Made by a program: the position numbers and the translations under genes. A DNA stretch of 64,000 nt from Blattamonas nauphoetae (Eukaryota; Preaxostyla; Oxymonadida): contig JARBJD010000028.1 in the NCBI GenBank assembly GCA_033064195.1, forward strand, positions 186,001 to 250,000. Direction: 5' to 3'. The notes beneath the pieces were generated by a model. That model saw only the letters and a program-made list of their open reading frames with translations, searched no databases and was not told where the DNA came from. Below are positions 24,186-34,451 of this stretch, piece after piece. How positions within the stretch are numbered: the stretch's first letter is position 1; each line of letters opens with the position of its first letter.

Positions 24186-25457
24186 TTACATATCCTCTCG
24201 CCTTACTGCTCGAGGCCACTGAACCGCTCGACAACTTTCAATGCATCTGAAGACTTCATCAGGAGAGATCTGCGAAAATGCTTCACGAATCTGATCCAAA
24301 AAGTGATTCTCTCCTTGCCAGTCACGAATTTGTGCTTCCACTCTGTTTTTCCAGAAGCCAAAGACATTTTCGATGGGATTCAGGTCTGGACTGTAAGCGG
24401 CGTTGTACAGAATTCGTTGATTTGCCTCGAGAACGATGTTCTGAGTGGCCACATGGTGTATTCCGGCGTTGTCCAGGATAAGAACCCATCTACGTCGAGC
24501 TGTGTTGGTTTCAAGGAGTCTCCTGAGATATGCTTCGAAGACATCGGCAGTGATTGGACCTCGAATGAGCTCTGTGTGACCAACTCCATTGGGTGAGATT
24601 GACGTAATCGCGGTCAACGAAACGAAATTGGTCGGTCTTGCGACGAGTGGAGCCCTGCCAACTTCAGCCCATCCGTATCTCCGCACGCATTCGATGTTCC
24701 ATGATGTTTCGTCCAAGAAGATTGGAAACCATCCGTCGCGGATGTGAGCCATCGCATTTTGGATGAAAGCCACGCGAGCATTCTTGTTTTCTTCTGTGTT
24801 GGCCGCTGGAGCTCTCACTCTGACACGTTTGAAGGAGAATAGAGGCATGTCTCGGTTTACTTCATTCCGCTGTGACAACATCCGAAAGACTGTTGTTGGG
24901 CTTGTCTGGTGACCTTGCGCGCTGAGATGTGCCGCCATCTCTCTGAGAGTTCGCTGTCCGTCCTCCTGGAGCAGCCGTCTAACTTCCTGATTGCGGAACC
25001 TGTCGTTCCTTCGATCCGGTCTGCCTCTTCGTGGAAGATTGTGAGTAATTGATTCGCCTCGGCGAAGTTGTCGAATGAAGCGAGTTGTTGTTGGGACAGT
25101 GAGCGTTACCCGTTGCGCATACCACGTGACTGATTTTGTCTCTCCATTCTCACGATACAGGAGCGTCAGTCGGACTCTCTTTTCAGGTGTGGCTGGAGTG
25201 TATGGTCGATGGAGGATTGGTAGAAGTGGTACCAGAGGCGGAGGCGGAGGCGGAGGTGGAGGAGGAGGGGCCAACGCTTCGTACATGTCTACCTCAGCAT
25301 GAAGGGCTTGCTGATTAATGTGTGGCGGCTCTGGTTGTGGCTGAATTTGGTACTGATGAAGTTGCGGAACGTAGTTTATTGCATTGTCTTGTTCTAATGG
25401 ATTGCGCAAATCAAGATAAAGTGGATTTGGAAGAGCGTTTCCATCGTAGAAGTTCAT
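24186..25457 (-). CDS. Transposase, IS630/Tc1/mariner superfamily
   Basis: The gene encodes 423 aa from ATG at 25455-25457 to a TAA. The order is: a Gln/Pro-rich N-terminal tail with an 11-residue polyproline run; a helix-turn-helix region (VTLTVPTTTRFIRQLRRGES; a second at REMAAHLSAQGHQTSPTTVF); and the RNase-H-like DDE domain. The catalytic residues fit FLDETSW, LILDNAGIHH and SPDLNPIENVFGFWK, with 33 residues between the second D and the E by my count. It cuts and pastes the surrounding element by acting on its TIRs. The frame is uninterrupted and the triad is present, so it may be active. The Pro-rich N-terminal extension is unusual for the family. Confidence 0.9.
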   Translation of the reverse strand: MNFYDGNALPNPLYLDLRNPLEQDNAINYVPQLHQYQIQPQPEPPHINQQALHAEVDMYEALAPPPPPPPPPPPLVPLLPILHRPYTPATPEKRVRLTLLYRENGETKSVTWYAQRVTLTVPTTTRFIRQLRRGESITHNLPRRGRPDRRNDRFRNQEVRRLLQEDGQRTLREMAAHLSAQGHQTSPTTVFRMLSQRNEVNRDMPLFSFKRVRVRAPAANTEENKNARVAFIQNAMAHIRDGWFPIFLDETSWNIECVRRYGWAEVGRAPLVARPTNFVSLTAITSISPNGVGHTELIRGPITADVFEAYLRRLLETNTARRRWVLILDNAGIHHVATQNIVLEANQRILYNAAYSPDLNPIENVFGFWKNRVEAQIRDWQGENHFLDQIREAFSQISPDEVFRCIESCRAVQWPRAVRREDM

Positions 25458-25654
25458 GGAAGAGAACGATCGAAAATGGATGGATTGGCTTCGAGATAAA
25501 GAAGAAAAATTACTATGGGGACACCAGAATTTTGACCGACTTTTGTGTTTACAGAAATTAGAATAAAATTGATAGTAGATGTATTGTATTGTCTAAATCG
25601 CGAAATGATAATTGACATTAATTGAAAAAATTTTGTGGGAGTGAAAAAGGCAAA

Positions 25655-26571
25655 AAAGTAGTCGAGGTGAAATGACGAGTAAGAAAAATTTGTACAGTAG
25701 TTTTGAGAGCAAAAATGAGAATAAACGAATGTCGATGTCACAAAAATGCAAAGTGCCAAAAACATCACATGTCCATCAAAAGATCCGAACAACAATTTAG
25801 TGAAGTGGAAGTTATGAGATGAATATGTATTGAAACCGAGAAAAAAAAGAAATACGAGAATAATAGAAGGGAATAAACATTTTGACAAGTGAAATCAAGC
25901 ATAAAAATGTATATTTGCAGTGAAATGACGGCTTTTCAAAGTTTGGGAAGAAATTCTTGTAATGCTTCCTCTCTCGGAAGTATTGTTTGTGATTCCTGAA
26001 TAACATGATTAAAATAAGAGAGAAAACATGCGAAAGTCAACGTTAAGTTGTTGAAGAGAGAGAATCGGGATCAGCGTTCTTGTGGTCATTACAGGCAGGT
26101 AGTGCATTCGGAACTGGAAAACACATTTGAAGTGGCGTCCAGAAGTCGTGACTATGAAGAAGGACGAAGAGAAAAGAGCTAAGAATTGACATACGCACCC
26201 AATTCTTGCTTTGGAATGGATGAGTTCTCTTCATCTGAAAATATGTATTTAACAGCGATGAAAAAGCAAACTGCCGAGTAATTTCACATTTTAATGAATT
26301 ATCTTGCCCTGTTAGAGATAAGGACGAATAGTGAGAGCAAAAACATGACGGAAAACAAACGACAAAAAATCTCGACAAAGTGTGTTTTGTTCCCTCCACA
26401 AAGAAGACATACCCTCTTTCAAGTCACGATCTGTCCATGTATGCACACAAAAAAGAGATATGAGGTTAACGGAGAAAGTGGTCCTGACACGAGAAAGAGT
26501 ATTATGGGCGAGGGTATCCAGTCGATCAGTCATCTTTTTGGAACACCTGATCAACTTTTTGGAAAGGACTG
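25655..26571 (-). repeat. Right TIR of the Tc1/mariner-type transposon
   Basis: This is the inverse copy of 23186-24104, with one T-run length difference near 25710 and different sequence beginning on the inner side of 25655. Confidence 0.85.
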
Positions 26572-27091
26572 TATGTGCTACCACTTTTTTCAAAGGGCAG
26601 ATCACTCACAATTTCAACTTGACGATAATATGATCATCATTAATGGAAGTTTTCACATTGTGAACACCTCACTTCACTAATCAGCCCGTTAAAATCATCA
26701 TTTTTCCACTCGATCGGGTTCAAGCGATTGTTGACTCCTTTGCATCTAGTGATTCTTTCAACTTGAAATTCACATATGTAATTCTATTCCACCATTTATT
26801 GAACTTCAACGTATTCACTAGACTAATCTAACACGATTCAGTGAAATGAGCATGATCTGCCCTTTGAAAAAAGTGGTAGCACATATTACCAATTACCTCG
26901 CCGACTGTTCCATCGAGCATTTTGCCTGTTGTCTTTTGGTCTCCACTTCTATATATTTGTGCAGATTGAGAATTGGACACTGGGAAAGTAGTGAAAAGAG
27001 AGAACGAGAAGAGTGAAGTCTGAGTTGCAGTAACATTTTATTTAGGGCATGATCTGTCGAAGAGCTTTTTCACTTGAAATATTTATACATC

Positions 27092-29219
27092 ATGAGTAAT
27101 CCTTTGAACACCCCACCAGGATGTATGTTCCCTTCTTTGAACTATATGTCGTGATACTATCGTACTTCTCTCGCAGATGGCTTTGTTCGTCACATCAGCG
27201 AAGGAGGGTTTGGGACGGTGATTGAAGTGTCGGAAAACTCAACTGGACAAAAATTTGCGGTGAAAATGATACCATGCATGTCATCGAAAGACAAGGAGCG
27301 AATAGACCGTGAAGTTCATCGACTTCGAAATTGTGTTCATCCTCACATTGTGGGACTGAAGGAGGTGGTGAAGATGGAGAATGCTCAGGCGATTGTGATG
27401 GAGCTGGGAGGACAGTCGCTTGCTCAGGTGGTGAAATCTCACTCGGAACGTGGAGTTCTGATTGATCGTCATGTTTGTCGATTTCTTCTCTATTTTGATC
27501 GTCTCCTCCCCCTTTCTTTCTTCCCTGCCTCTTTCTCGTTGACATCGTGTTGTGGCATCATTTTCATTTTTGTTTTCATTTTCATCATTTTCATTTTCAA
27601 CATTGATTTTTGATCTTGATGATTGTTTGATTTGGATGTTGTTGTTCAGATTGTTTATCAAGTGATGGTTGATATTTCGTCGGCACTGTGTTTCATGCAC
27701 AACGATGCTGGTGAACGGACAGCACACGGGGACGTGAAATTGGAGAACATTCTTCTTTTTGGTGATGGCCATGCGAAACTCTGTTTGTTTCTATCTTCCT
27801 CGTCGCTTTCTCCTCCTTTTTCCTTCCATCTTCCATCTTCATTCCAACCAATCCTAATTTCTTTCTATTCATCCACTCTGTTCTGTGTTGTGTTTTTGTG
27901 TTTCTCTATCTCAGGTGATCTTGGGGCAGCAGAATCGGAAGATGTGAGCTCGACGTGTGGAGTGATGTCGATGCAATACGTGTCGCCGGAACGAATTGAA
28001 GATGCTAAAGGTCGAGCAAGCGCATCGTCGGATGTGTGGGCGTTGGGGATTGTGCTTCACTTTCTTCTTTTTGGGAAGTCGCCGTTCCGATCTGAGCACG
28101 CAGCAGGACTGATTCGAGAGATTGGGTCGTTCGAACCATCACAAATTGGGACGAGTTGTGGAGAGAAGGAACGAGAACTGCTGATTCGAATGTTGGATCC
28201 TGTTTGTCCTCCTCTCCTCTCTGTTCCTTTTCTTTCCTCATTTTTTCTTCCTTTCTCTTCTCTCTCTCATTTTCTGTTTGTGTGTTTAGGATTGTGTGAC
28301 TCGATTGACGAGCAAACAACTTGTGGAATCGTCGATTCTGCGCTGCCTGATCAACACGACGCAGGCTGGATGGAAACTTCTTGAAATGAAGTCAAGAGAG
28401 TTCGAAGCTGAAGTGGCAGAACTCACGAAAGACAAACTAACCCTCCAAAATCGCCTGAAATCACAACAAGAAGCTCTCACGAAAGAAACCAAACGAAATG
28501 ATCTGCTCCAGAAAGTGATGAAAATGGATCAAACAGCACGACAGACAGAGCGAACTGAGCTGAAGCGAAAAATTGAAGAGTTGGAAGCGATTTTACAGAC
28601 AGTTCTGTCACAAGTGCAGGATGGGGAAGCAGAGGGAACTGAAGAACGAGTTGTGAGTAGCAGAAACGGAGCAGATGCGATCGAATGGTTCCAGAGTTTT
28701 AAGTATTCGCTTTCGGGCAATGAATTCACTCGGAAAAGAGGACACAATACACCTCTTCTCTCGTTCTCGTTTGGGAAAGTGATTGCTCGATTCACTTTCA
28801 CATTCAGACGAATCACGTATTGGAATAGCATTGGCATCGTCGCTTCCTCACAAACTGAGAAAGTGAAGAAGGGAGGAGTCGATTTCACAGATCTGGTGGG
28901 AGGAGCGGGCTGGGACGTGCATGACGATCACAGATGTGCTGGACAGATTGGCAAGGTTTATTCACTTGGATCAGCGTGTGCAGCTGGGAAGGACGGACAG
29001 CGAATTGAATTGGAGGCGGATGGTCGAGATGGGAAGAGGACACTTCGGCTGTGTCAGGATGGAGAAACACAACCCACTTTCTTCTCCAACATTCCTGTCC
29101 CCTTCCGATTCGCAATTCTTCTCAGTGGACAAGGTGATTCCATTTCGATTGAATCAGTTGAGGAGTTGACCGAACCAACGCTGACAGGAGGAACAACCGA
29201 AATCAGAATGGATGAATGA
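27092..29219 (+). CDS. Protein kinase-coiled coil-SPRY-like protein, copy 1
   Basis: Exons 27092-27122, 27177-27472, 27650-27782, 27915-28201 and 28290-29219 splice in frame to 558 aa (introns 54, 177, 132 and 88 nt). The kinase domain starts right after the short N-terminus, with a SEGGFGTV loop, the FAVKMI lysine, HGDVKLEN in place of HRDxxxxN, and DLG in place of DFG. YVSPER stands at the end of the activation segment and WALGIVLHFLLFGKSPF follows. Catalytic Lys and Asp are present, so activity is possible. A short coiled coil (about residues 275-350) links to a C-terminal domain with B30.2/SPRY-like strands (LEADGRDGKRTLRL, PVPFRFAILL). SPRY domains usually bind partner proteins, so this may be a scaffolded signalling kinase. 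It is a tandem paralogue of the gene at 30695. Confidence 0.85.
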
Positions 29220-30694
29220 CGATTCAACGTTCTCATTCACTCTTGGAAATCCCCTTCCCGATCCAAACTGAAGAATGAGTGAATTTCGTGTCTCTTGGAA
29301 TGGTGTGGGAGAGGAGAAAGAAAGGAGACATTGCCTGTTCGAGACCACATTTAGGGTTGGAGAGTTTATTCCAACCAAAGTTCGAGAACTTCATTCATTG
29401 CCCTCCACCACCACACCTATCCTTCGAGTCCATCCAACATTTCTGGTCAGAGGCGATGATCGTGGACGCTGAGATCCAATCGCTTCTCACCGCAATCCAG
29501 AACGACTGGCGCTGTCAAGAGGTTTCATGTTCAAATGTGAAACCATCAGCACATGGAAGATCAAAGGATCTGAATTTGTGGGCAGAGGGCGATGATTGCT
29601 TGAGACACTGGAACGAGAATAGCTGAGAGATGTCGTCGAACAAACCCTGCTCAGCCGCACAGAGACAATCGAAGCAAACTGTGTAAGGGTGGACTCACTC
29701 ACAATCTTGATCTTGTTGTGGAGGAACACTCTCTGGCAGAATGATCCCCAGTTGCTCCAATGACATATACACCTCATCTCGTCCCAATCTTCTCGATGTC
29801 ACTTTTCCACACCTCATCACTCAAACTCTAAAGCCGCAAGTTGCCGCTGGCTGGTCATCTCTACGTCGCTCCTTCCACCGAACGATCACATTTGTGTGAT
29901 GTGACAGATAATCGTTGGTGATGTTCTGTGGATCCTGTTTCTGATACTGATCTTGCGCAAAGTGATGGCTCTCTCGCTGAAAAGTTCCATTTAACAAGCT
30001 CACCTCACTCCATTTGTGATGCCATTCGTCTCCGAAGTGCTGACTGAGAACAAACACGTGAAGTCCAAAGATACTGATGACATTTCCAGAATCCTGGACA
30101 CTCTGACTTCTCGTGCAGCTGCGGAAAGCTTCGACAGTCTCAACGAGCACGTCTCGATCGGGATTGAACTTCTGGTGTCTGCGCATCAACACGTGACCGA
30201 CACTTCCCGAACCCTTCCTCCTTCGCCTCTTCTGTTGGTTTACAGGCATTATGTGATCAAACCTCTCTTGAAGCCTGACCCTGTCCTCTTTTTTCGAGAC
30301 AACGCGCATACAAACACCTCACGGACTCCAGGAGCTCTGTGGAGAACGGTACTTCTGCGTGGAATGGACAGATCGCAAGGATTGTTGGTGCCCTCTCACG
30401 AACGCGACCGAACTCTCTCGGCAAATTTCCGATAAAGTGAAGAAATGGTTTGGAAGAAGATCACATAAACTTATTATTTTCACTTGGTTTTGTCTGTTCA
30501 CTTCGATGATGCTGAAACCATGCAAATTGATCGTCAATACGAGAATCACGCATGAGCCACTCTCAAGGAGAATGGTTGACATTGGAAAAGAGCCAAAGGA
30601 ACCTTTATAGACCACTGGAAATGGTTTCGATAAATCAATTTCGTTATGGTCACGATCTGATTCGGACCTTTTTCTATCGAAACAACAATACTTG
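29220..30694. other. Region between the tandem kinase genes, possible minus-strand gene remnant
   Basis: The first 60-100 bp match the 3' flank of kinase copy 2 (shared aactgaagaatga and tggaatggtgtgggag), so the tandem duplication includes the 3' UTR. Between about 30,310 and 29,500, minus-strand segments look coding in more than one frame: IFGLHVFVLSQHFGDEWHHK, ITNDYLSHHTNVIVRWKE, and EVYMSLEQLGIILPESV. A 27-nt intron-like stretch separates two of them. I could not assemble a consistent gene and do not recognise the protein. A 139-codon plus-strand frame at 30016-30435 overlaps it and may be a shadow. Confidence 0.3.
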
Positions 30695-33203
30695 ATGAGT
30701 GAACCTATCAGTGTTCCACCGGGATGTATGCTCCATTTCTTGTGTCATTTGTTCTCCAATATTTTTGGTTCCCTGTCAGATCGGTTCTTAAGAACCATCA
30801 ACGATGGCGGATTCGGGAGTGTTGTGGAAGTTGAAGAAAACTCAACAGGAGAACATTTTGCGGTGAAGCTGGTGCGATGCACATCAGATAAAGATCGAAA
30901 GAGGATAGAGCGCGAAGTTAATCGACTCCGAACTTTTGTTCATCCAAACATTGTGGGACTGAAGGAGGTGGTGGCGATGGAGAACATGCAGGCGATTGTG
31001 ATGGAACTGGGGGAACAGTCCCTTGCTCAGGTGGTGAAATCTCACTCGGAACGTGGAGTTCTGATTGATCGTCATGTTTGTTGATTTCTCTGCTATTTTG
31101 ATCGTCTTCTCCCCTTTCTTTCTTCCCTGCCTCTCTCTCGTTGACCTCGTGTTGTGGCATCATTTTCATTTCCTTTTCATTTTCATGATTGATTTTTGAT
31201 TTTGATGATTGTTTGATTTGGATGTTGTTGTTCAGATTGTTTATCAAGTGATGGTTGATGTTTCGTCGGCACTGTGTTTCATGCACAACGATGCTGGTGA
31301 ACGGACAGCACACGGGGACGTGAAATTGGAGAACATTCTTCTTTTTGGTGATGGCCATGCGAAACTCTGTTTGTTTCCTTCTTTCTTCATCTCGCTTTCT
31401 CCCTCTTGTCCCACTTTTCTCCACTTTCTCCCTTCTATATTTTCGTTTTCATTCCTTGAATTATTACTTCTTTCTCTCTCCATGTCTCTTCCGTGATTTG
31501 TGGTGTTTTTGTCTTTCTCTGTTTCAGGTGATCTTGGGGCAGCAGAATCGGAAGATGTGAGCTCGACGCGTGGAGTGATGTCGATGCAATACGTGTCGCC
31601 GGAACGAATTGAAGATGCTCAGGGTCGGGCGAGTGGTTCGGCAGATGTGTGGGCGTTGGGGATTGTTCTCCACTTTCTTCTTTTTGGGAAGTCACCTTTC
31701 CGCTCAGCGCATGCGGCAGGTCTGGTTCGTGAGATTGTGTCATTCCAGCCGACGCAGATTGGGACGAGTTGTGGAGAGAAGGAACGAGAACTGCTGATTC
31801 GAATCTTGGATCCTGTTTGTCCTTCTCTCCTCCCGTTTCTTTTTCTTTCCTCATTTTTCCTTCCCTTCTCTTCTGTTCTTCTCTTCTCCCTCATTTTGTG
31901 TATTTGTGTGTGTTTGTTGTGTGTTTAGGATTGTGTGACTCGATTGACGAGCAAACAACTTGCGGAATCGTCGATTCTGCGATGCCTGATCAACACGACA
32001 TGGGAAGGATGGAAACTGAGTGAGATAAAGGCAAGGGATTTCGAAAAGAGATTCGGAGATCTGCAAGACACTCTGCGAACATTGGGAGCAAAAGTGGCAG
32101 AACTGACGACAGACAAGGGAACACTCCAAGATCGATTGAATGAGGAACTGGCGGCCCGGCTGAACGATCAAAACGCTCTGCGAGCATCAGATGCAAAAGT
32201 GGCGGAACTGACACAGAGCATGAATGTGCTCCAAAATCGGCTGAAGGAAGAACAAATGGCGAGACTGAAAGATCAAGACACTCTGCGAACATCCGAAGTT
32301 AAAGTCACCGAACTGCTGAATCAGCTAATGGAAGAACAAGCTGCACGACGTAACGATCAGATCGCACAACAACAGACACAAATGCAACTGAGTGAAGAGC
32401 AGACGACACGACAGAATGAGAGGGAGCGGAATACTGAACTCCAAAATGAACTGAAGAAAGTGCAGAAGGAAAAAGAAGAAGCTGAGAGAGAGCGAAATGA
32501 GCTGAAGAGAAAGATGGAAGAGATCGAGGGGATGATGCGAGCAGGGCAGCCGAAAGCGAAGGATGGGAAAGATGAAGAAACGAAGGGAGCTGGTCGGTGG
32601 TTCGAGACATTCCTCCCAAGGCGGACTGATATGCAAGAAAATAGAAGCAGAAAGGGAGCAGATGCGATCGAATGGTTCCCAGCAGACGGACACTCACTTT
32701 CTGGTTCTGTCTTCACTCGCACAGATGGACACAACCCCACTCTCCTCTCGTTCTCGTTTGGGAATGTGGTTGCTCGATTCTCTTTCACAATCAGACAAGT
32801 CACACTTTCGAATCGGATTGGCATAGTCGCTTCTTCGCAGACTGAGGAAGTGCAGTTGGGAAGGTATTTCACATCAATGTTGGGAGGAGCGGGATGGAAC
32901 GTATTTGAAAACTGCAGAGATGCTCACCAATTTTGGAAGGATTATTCGAGAGGATCAGCGTGTGCAGCTGGGAGAGAGGGACAGCAAGTGGTGTTGGAGG
33001 CGGATGGTCGAGATGGGAAGCGGACACTTCGGCTGAGTCAGGATGGACGGACACAACCCACTTTCTTCTCTCACATTCCTGTCCCCTTCCGATTTGCACT
33101 TCTTCTCTACGCGAATGGTGATTCAGTTTCGATTGAATCAGTTGAAGTGTTGACCGAACCAACCCTGACAGGAGGAACAACCGAAATCAGGATGGCGGAT
33201 TGA
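30695..33203 (+). CDS. Protein kinase-coiled coil-SPRY-like protein, copy 2
   Basis: Exons 30695-30725, 30780-31075, 31236-31368, 31528-31814 and 31929-33203 splice in frame to 673 aa. The first four exons have exactly the lengths of copy 1 (31, 296, 133 and 287 nt), and much of the intron sequence is also shared. The kinase has NDGGFGSV, the FAVKLV lysine, HGDVKLEN, DLGAAE and YVSPER, as in copy 1. The linker coiled coil is about 115 residues longer because of tandem repeats (32068-32345) and an added helix. The C-terminal SPRY-like domain (EADGRDGKRTLRLSQDG, VPFRFALLLYANGDSVSIES) matches copy 1. Divergence between copies is concentrated in the coiled coil. Confidence 0.85.
32068..32345 (+). 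repeat. Tandem coiled-coil repeats inside kinase copy 2
   Basis: Three units of about 31-36 codons share the pattern LRT/ASxAKVAELT, LQxRLxEE, ARLxDQ. Copy 1 has only one such unit, which accounts for part of the length difference between the paralogues. Confidence 0.7.
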
Positions 33204-33229
33204 AAATCCGATCCATCTCATCCACTCCT

Positions 33230-34322
33230 CTAAAGAATCTTCCAGGTTTGAACTGAAGAATGAACTGAAATAATGGGACATGGAATGGTGTGGGAGGGAG
33301 AGGATTGGAAGAGACGAGGCAGACGAGGAGGTCGCTCTGAATGGTTGGATGGGATGATGGTGTGTGCAGACGAGACATGAACGATCTGGATTTGGACAGA
33401 TGCGACTGGGTCCTCATCTGGGGATGGCCACTTCCAGTTGGCAGGTGTGGAAGAAAGAGGAGCAGAGGTGTTGGGATGGATGCTTGATGAAATGGTGTGC
33501 TCTTCTGATTTGGTGTTGATTGACTGTTGGACTTGCTCCTGACGATAGATCTTCTTGTGTTCTGTTGATTGATGTGATGTGGCTGTTGATTGGACCTTTC
33601 GTGATTGAACGAGAAGTGAGTGGGAAGAAGTGTGAGAGTGGTGGATGTGGATGGGAGTGATGAGAGGAGAGGAGGAGAAGAAGAAGTCGAAGTGGTGAGT
33701 CTGCTGGGAGGGATTGGGCGGTGGATGACAATCTTTTGGGGCGAATCGGATCTGTGAGATTGTGGGAGGAAGGGAGTGGAAGATGACTGATTGCTGAATG
33801 GAAATGGATTGAAGTGGAGAGGATGGAGAGAGATGGGAGAGTTCTGTTGGAGAACATTCAGAGTGGAAGAAGGATCGAGAGGGTGAAGTGGAAGGAGGAG
33901 TTTGTACGAAGAGAGTTTGATGATTGAAGGGAGGAAGGTTGATCTGTAGAACTAGCAGGAGGCAACCAGACATGGTAGGATGAGAACACAACACTGACAT
34001 GGCTGGACAGACAGGGTCGGGAAAGGAGAGGAGGCAAGAGGAGTGATGGGACGGAGAAGCAGAAATAGAAGAATCGTGAATAAAATACAAGGGAAATGTA
34101 TTCATTATGGAAATAATCACCTCAGCATCTTGTTTTTTCACCCAAATTTCGAGCAAAATGTGTTCTTCTGTCACAATTGTGGTATCGGAGATCCCACCCA
34201 TGGAACAAATCTCGAACCAGTTGAACAACTTTCCCCGAGGAATATTCACTAAATCACGTCTTTTAAATCGCATCTCCTCCAGTAGTTCATCCCCTTCTCT
34301 GTCGTAAAGACGTGACTTTGAG
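33230..34322 (-). CDS. Hypothetical protein; conserved-looking exon plus Ser/Pro/His-rich extension
   Basis: No ATG begins this frame. At 34322 the sequence follows a TTTGCAG acceptor, so the visible part is an internal or last exon and the first exon lies upstream (higher coordinates). The first 67 codons (34322-34121; YDREGDELLEEMRFKRRDL, then IPRGKLFNWFEICSMGG) look like a folded domain. At 34120 a GTGATT could be a donor. If it is not used, the frame continues to 33230 as a Ser/Thr/Pro/His/Gln-rich, low-complexity tail. The gene would end near the 3' end of kinase copy 2, converging with it. No family is recognised. Confidence 0.4.
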
Positions 34323-34451
34323 CTGCAAAGCACATTTCACAGTCGTTTCACAAAACTCTCTTCATCTCACTCATTCGTCTGACACCGTAATTTCATCGAC
34401 TAACCTGCCATCTGAATTTTATACACAAAGATCTCTCAATACCGTGTATAC

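Larger units (their letters stand above)
23186..26571. mobile_element. Tc1/mariner/IS630-type DNA transposon with ~918-bp TIRs
   Basis: The 3386-bp element begins CAGTCCTTTCC and ends GGAAAGGACTG. It is flanked by TA at 23184-23185 and 26572-26573, the expected target duplication of this superfamily. The ends are fixed independently because the uninterrupted arm of the host MITE (26853-26907) shows the empty site. The two long TIRs are nearly identical; I noticed only a one-base difference in a T-run. The single transposase frame is open. Long identical TIRs plus an open transposase suggest recent insertion. Confidence 0.9.
23162..26907. repeat. MITE-like element with 55-bp terminal inverted repeats, split by a transposon
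   Basis: The right end (26853-26907) is a 55-bp inverted copy of a left end that is now split in two, 23162-23185 plus 26574-26604. The outer ends read cagtcggcgaggtaattgg and its complement. One mismatch (g versus t) separates the arms. Removing the inserted transposon leaves a hairpin-forming element of about 358 bp with no coding capacity. A clear target duplication is not visible; both flanks show only tt. Confidence 0.7.
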
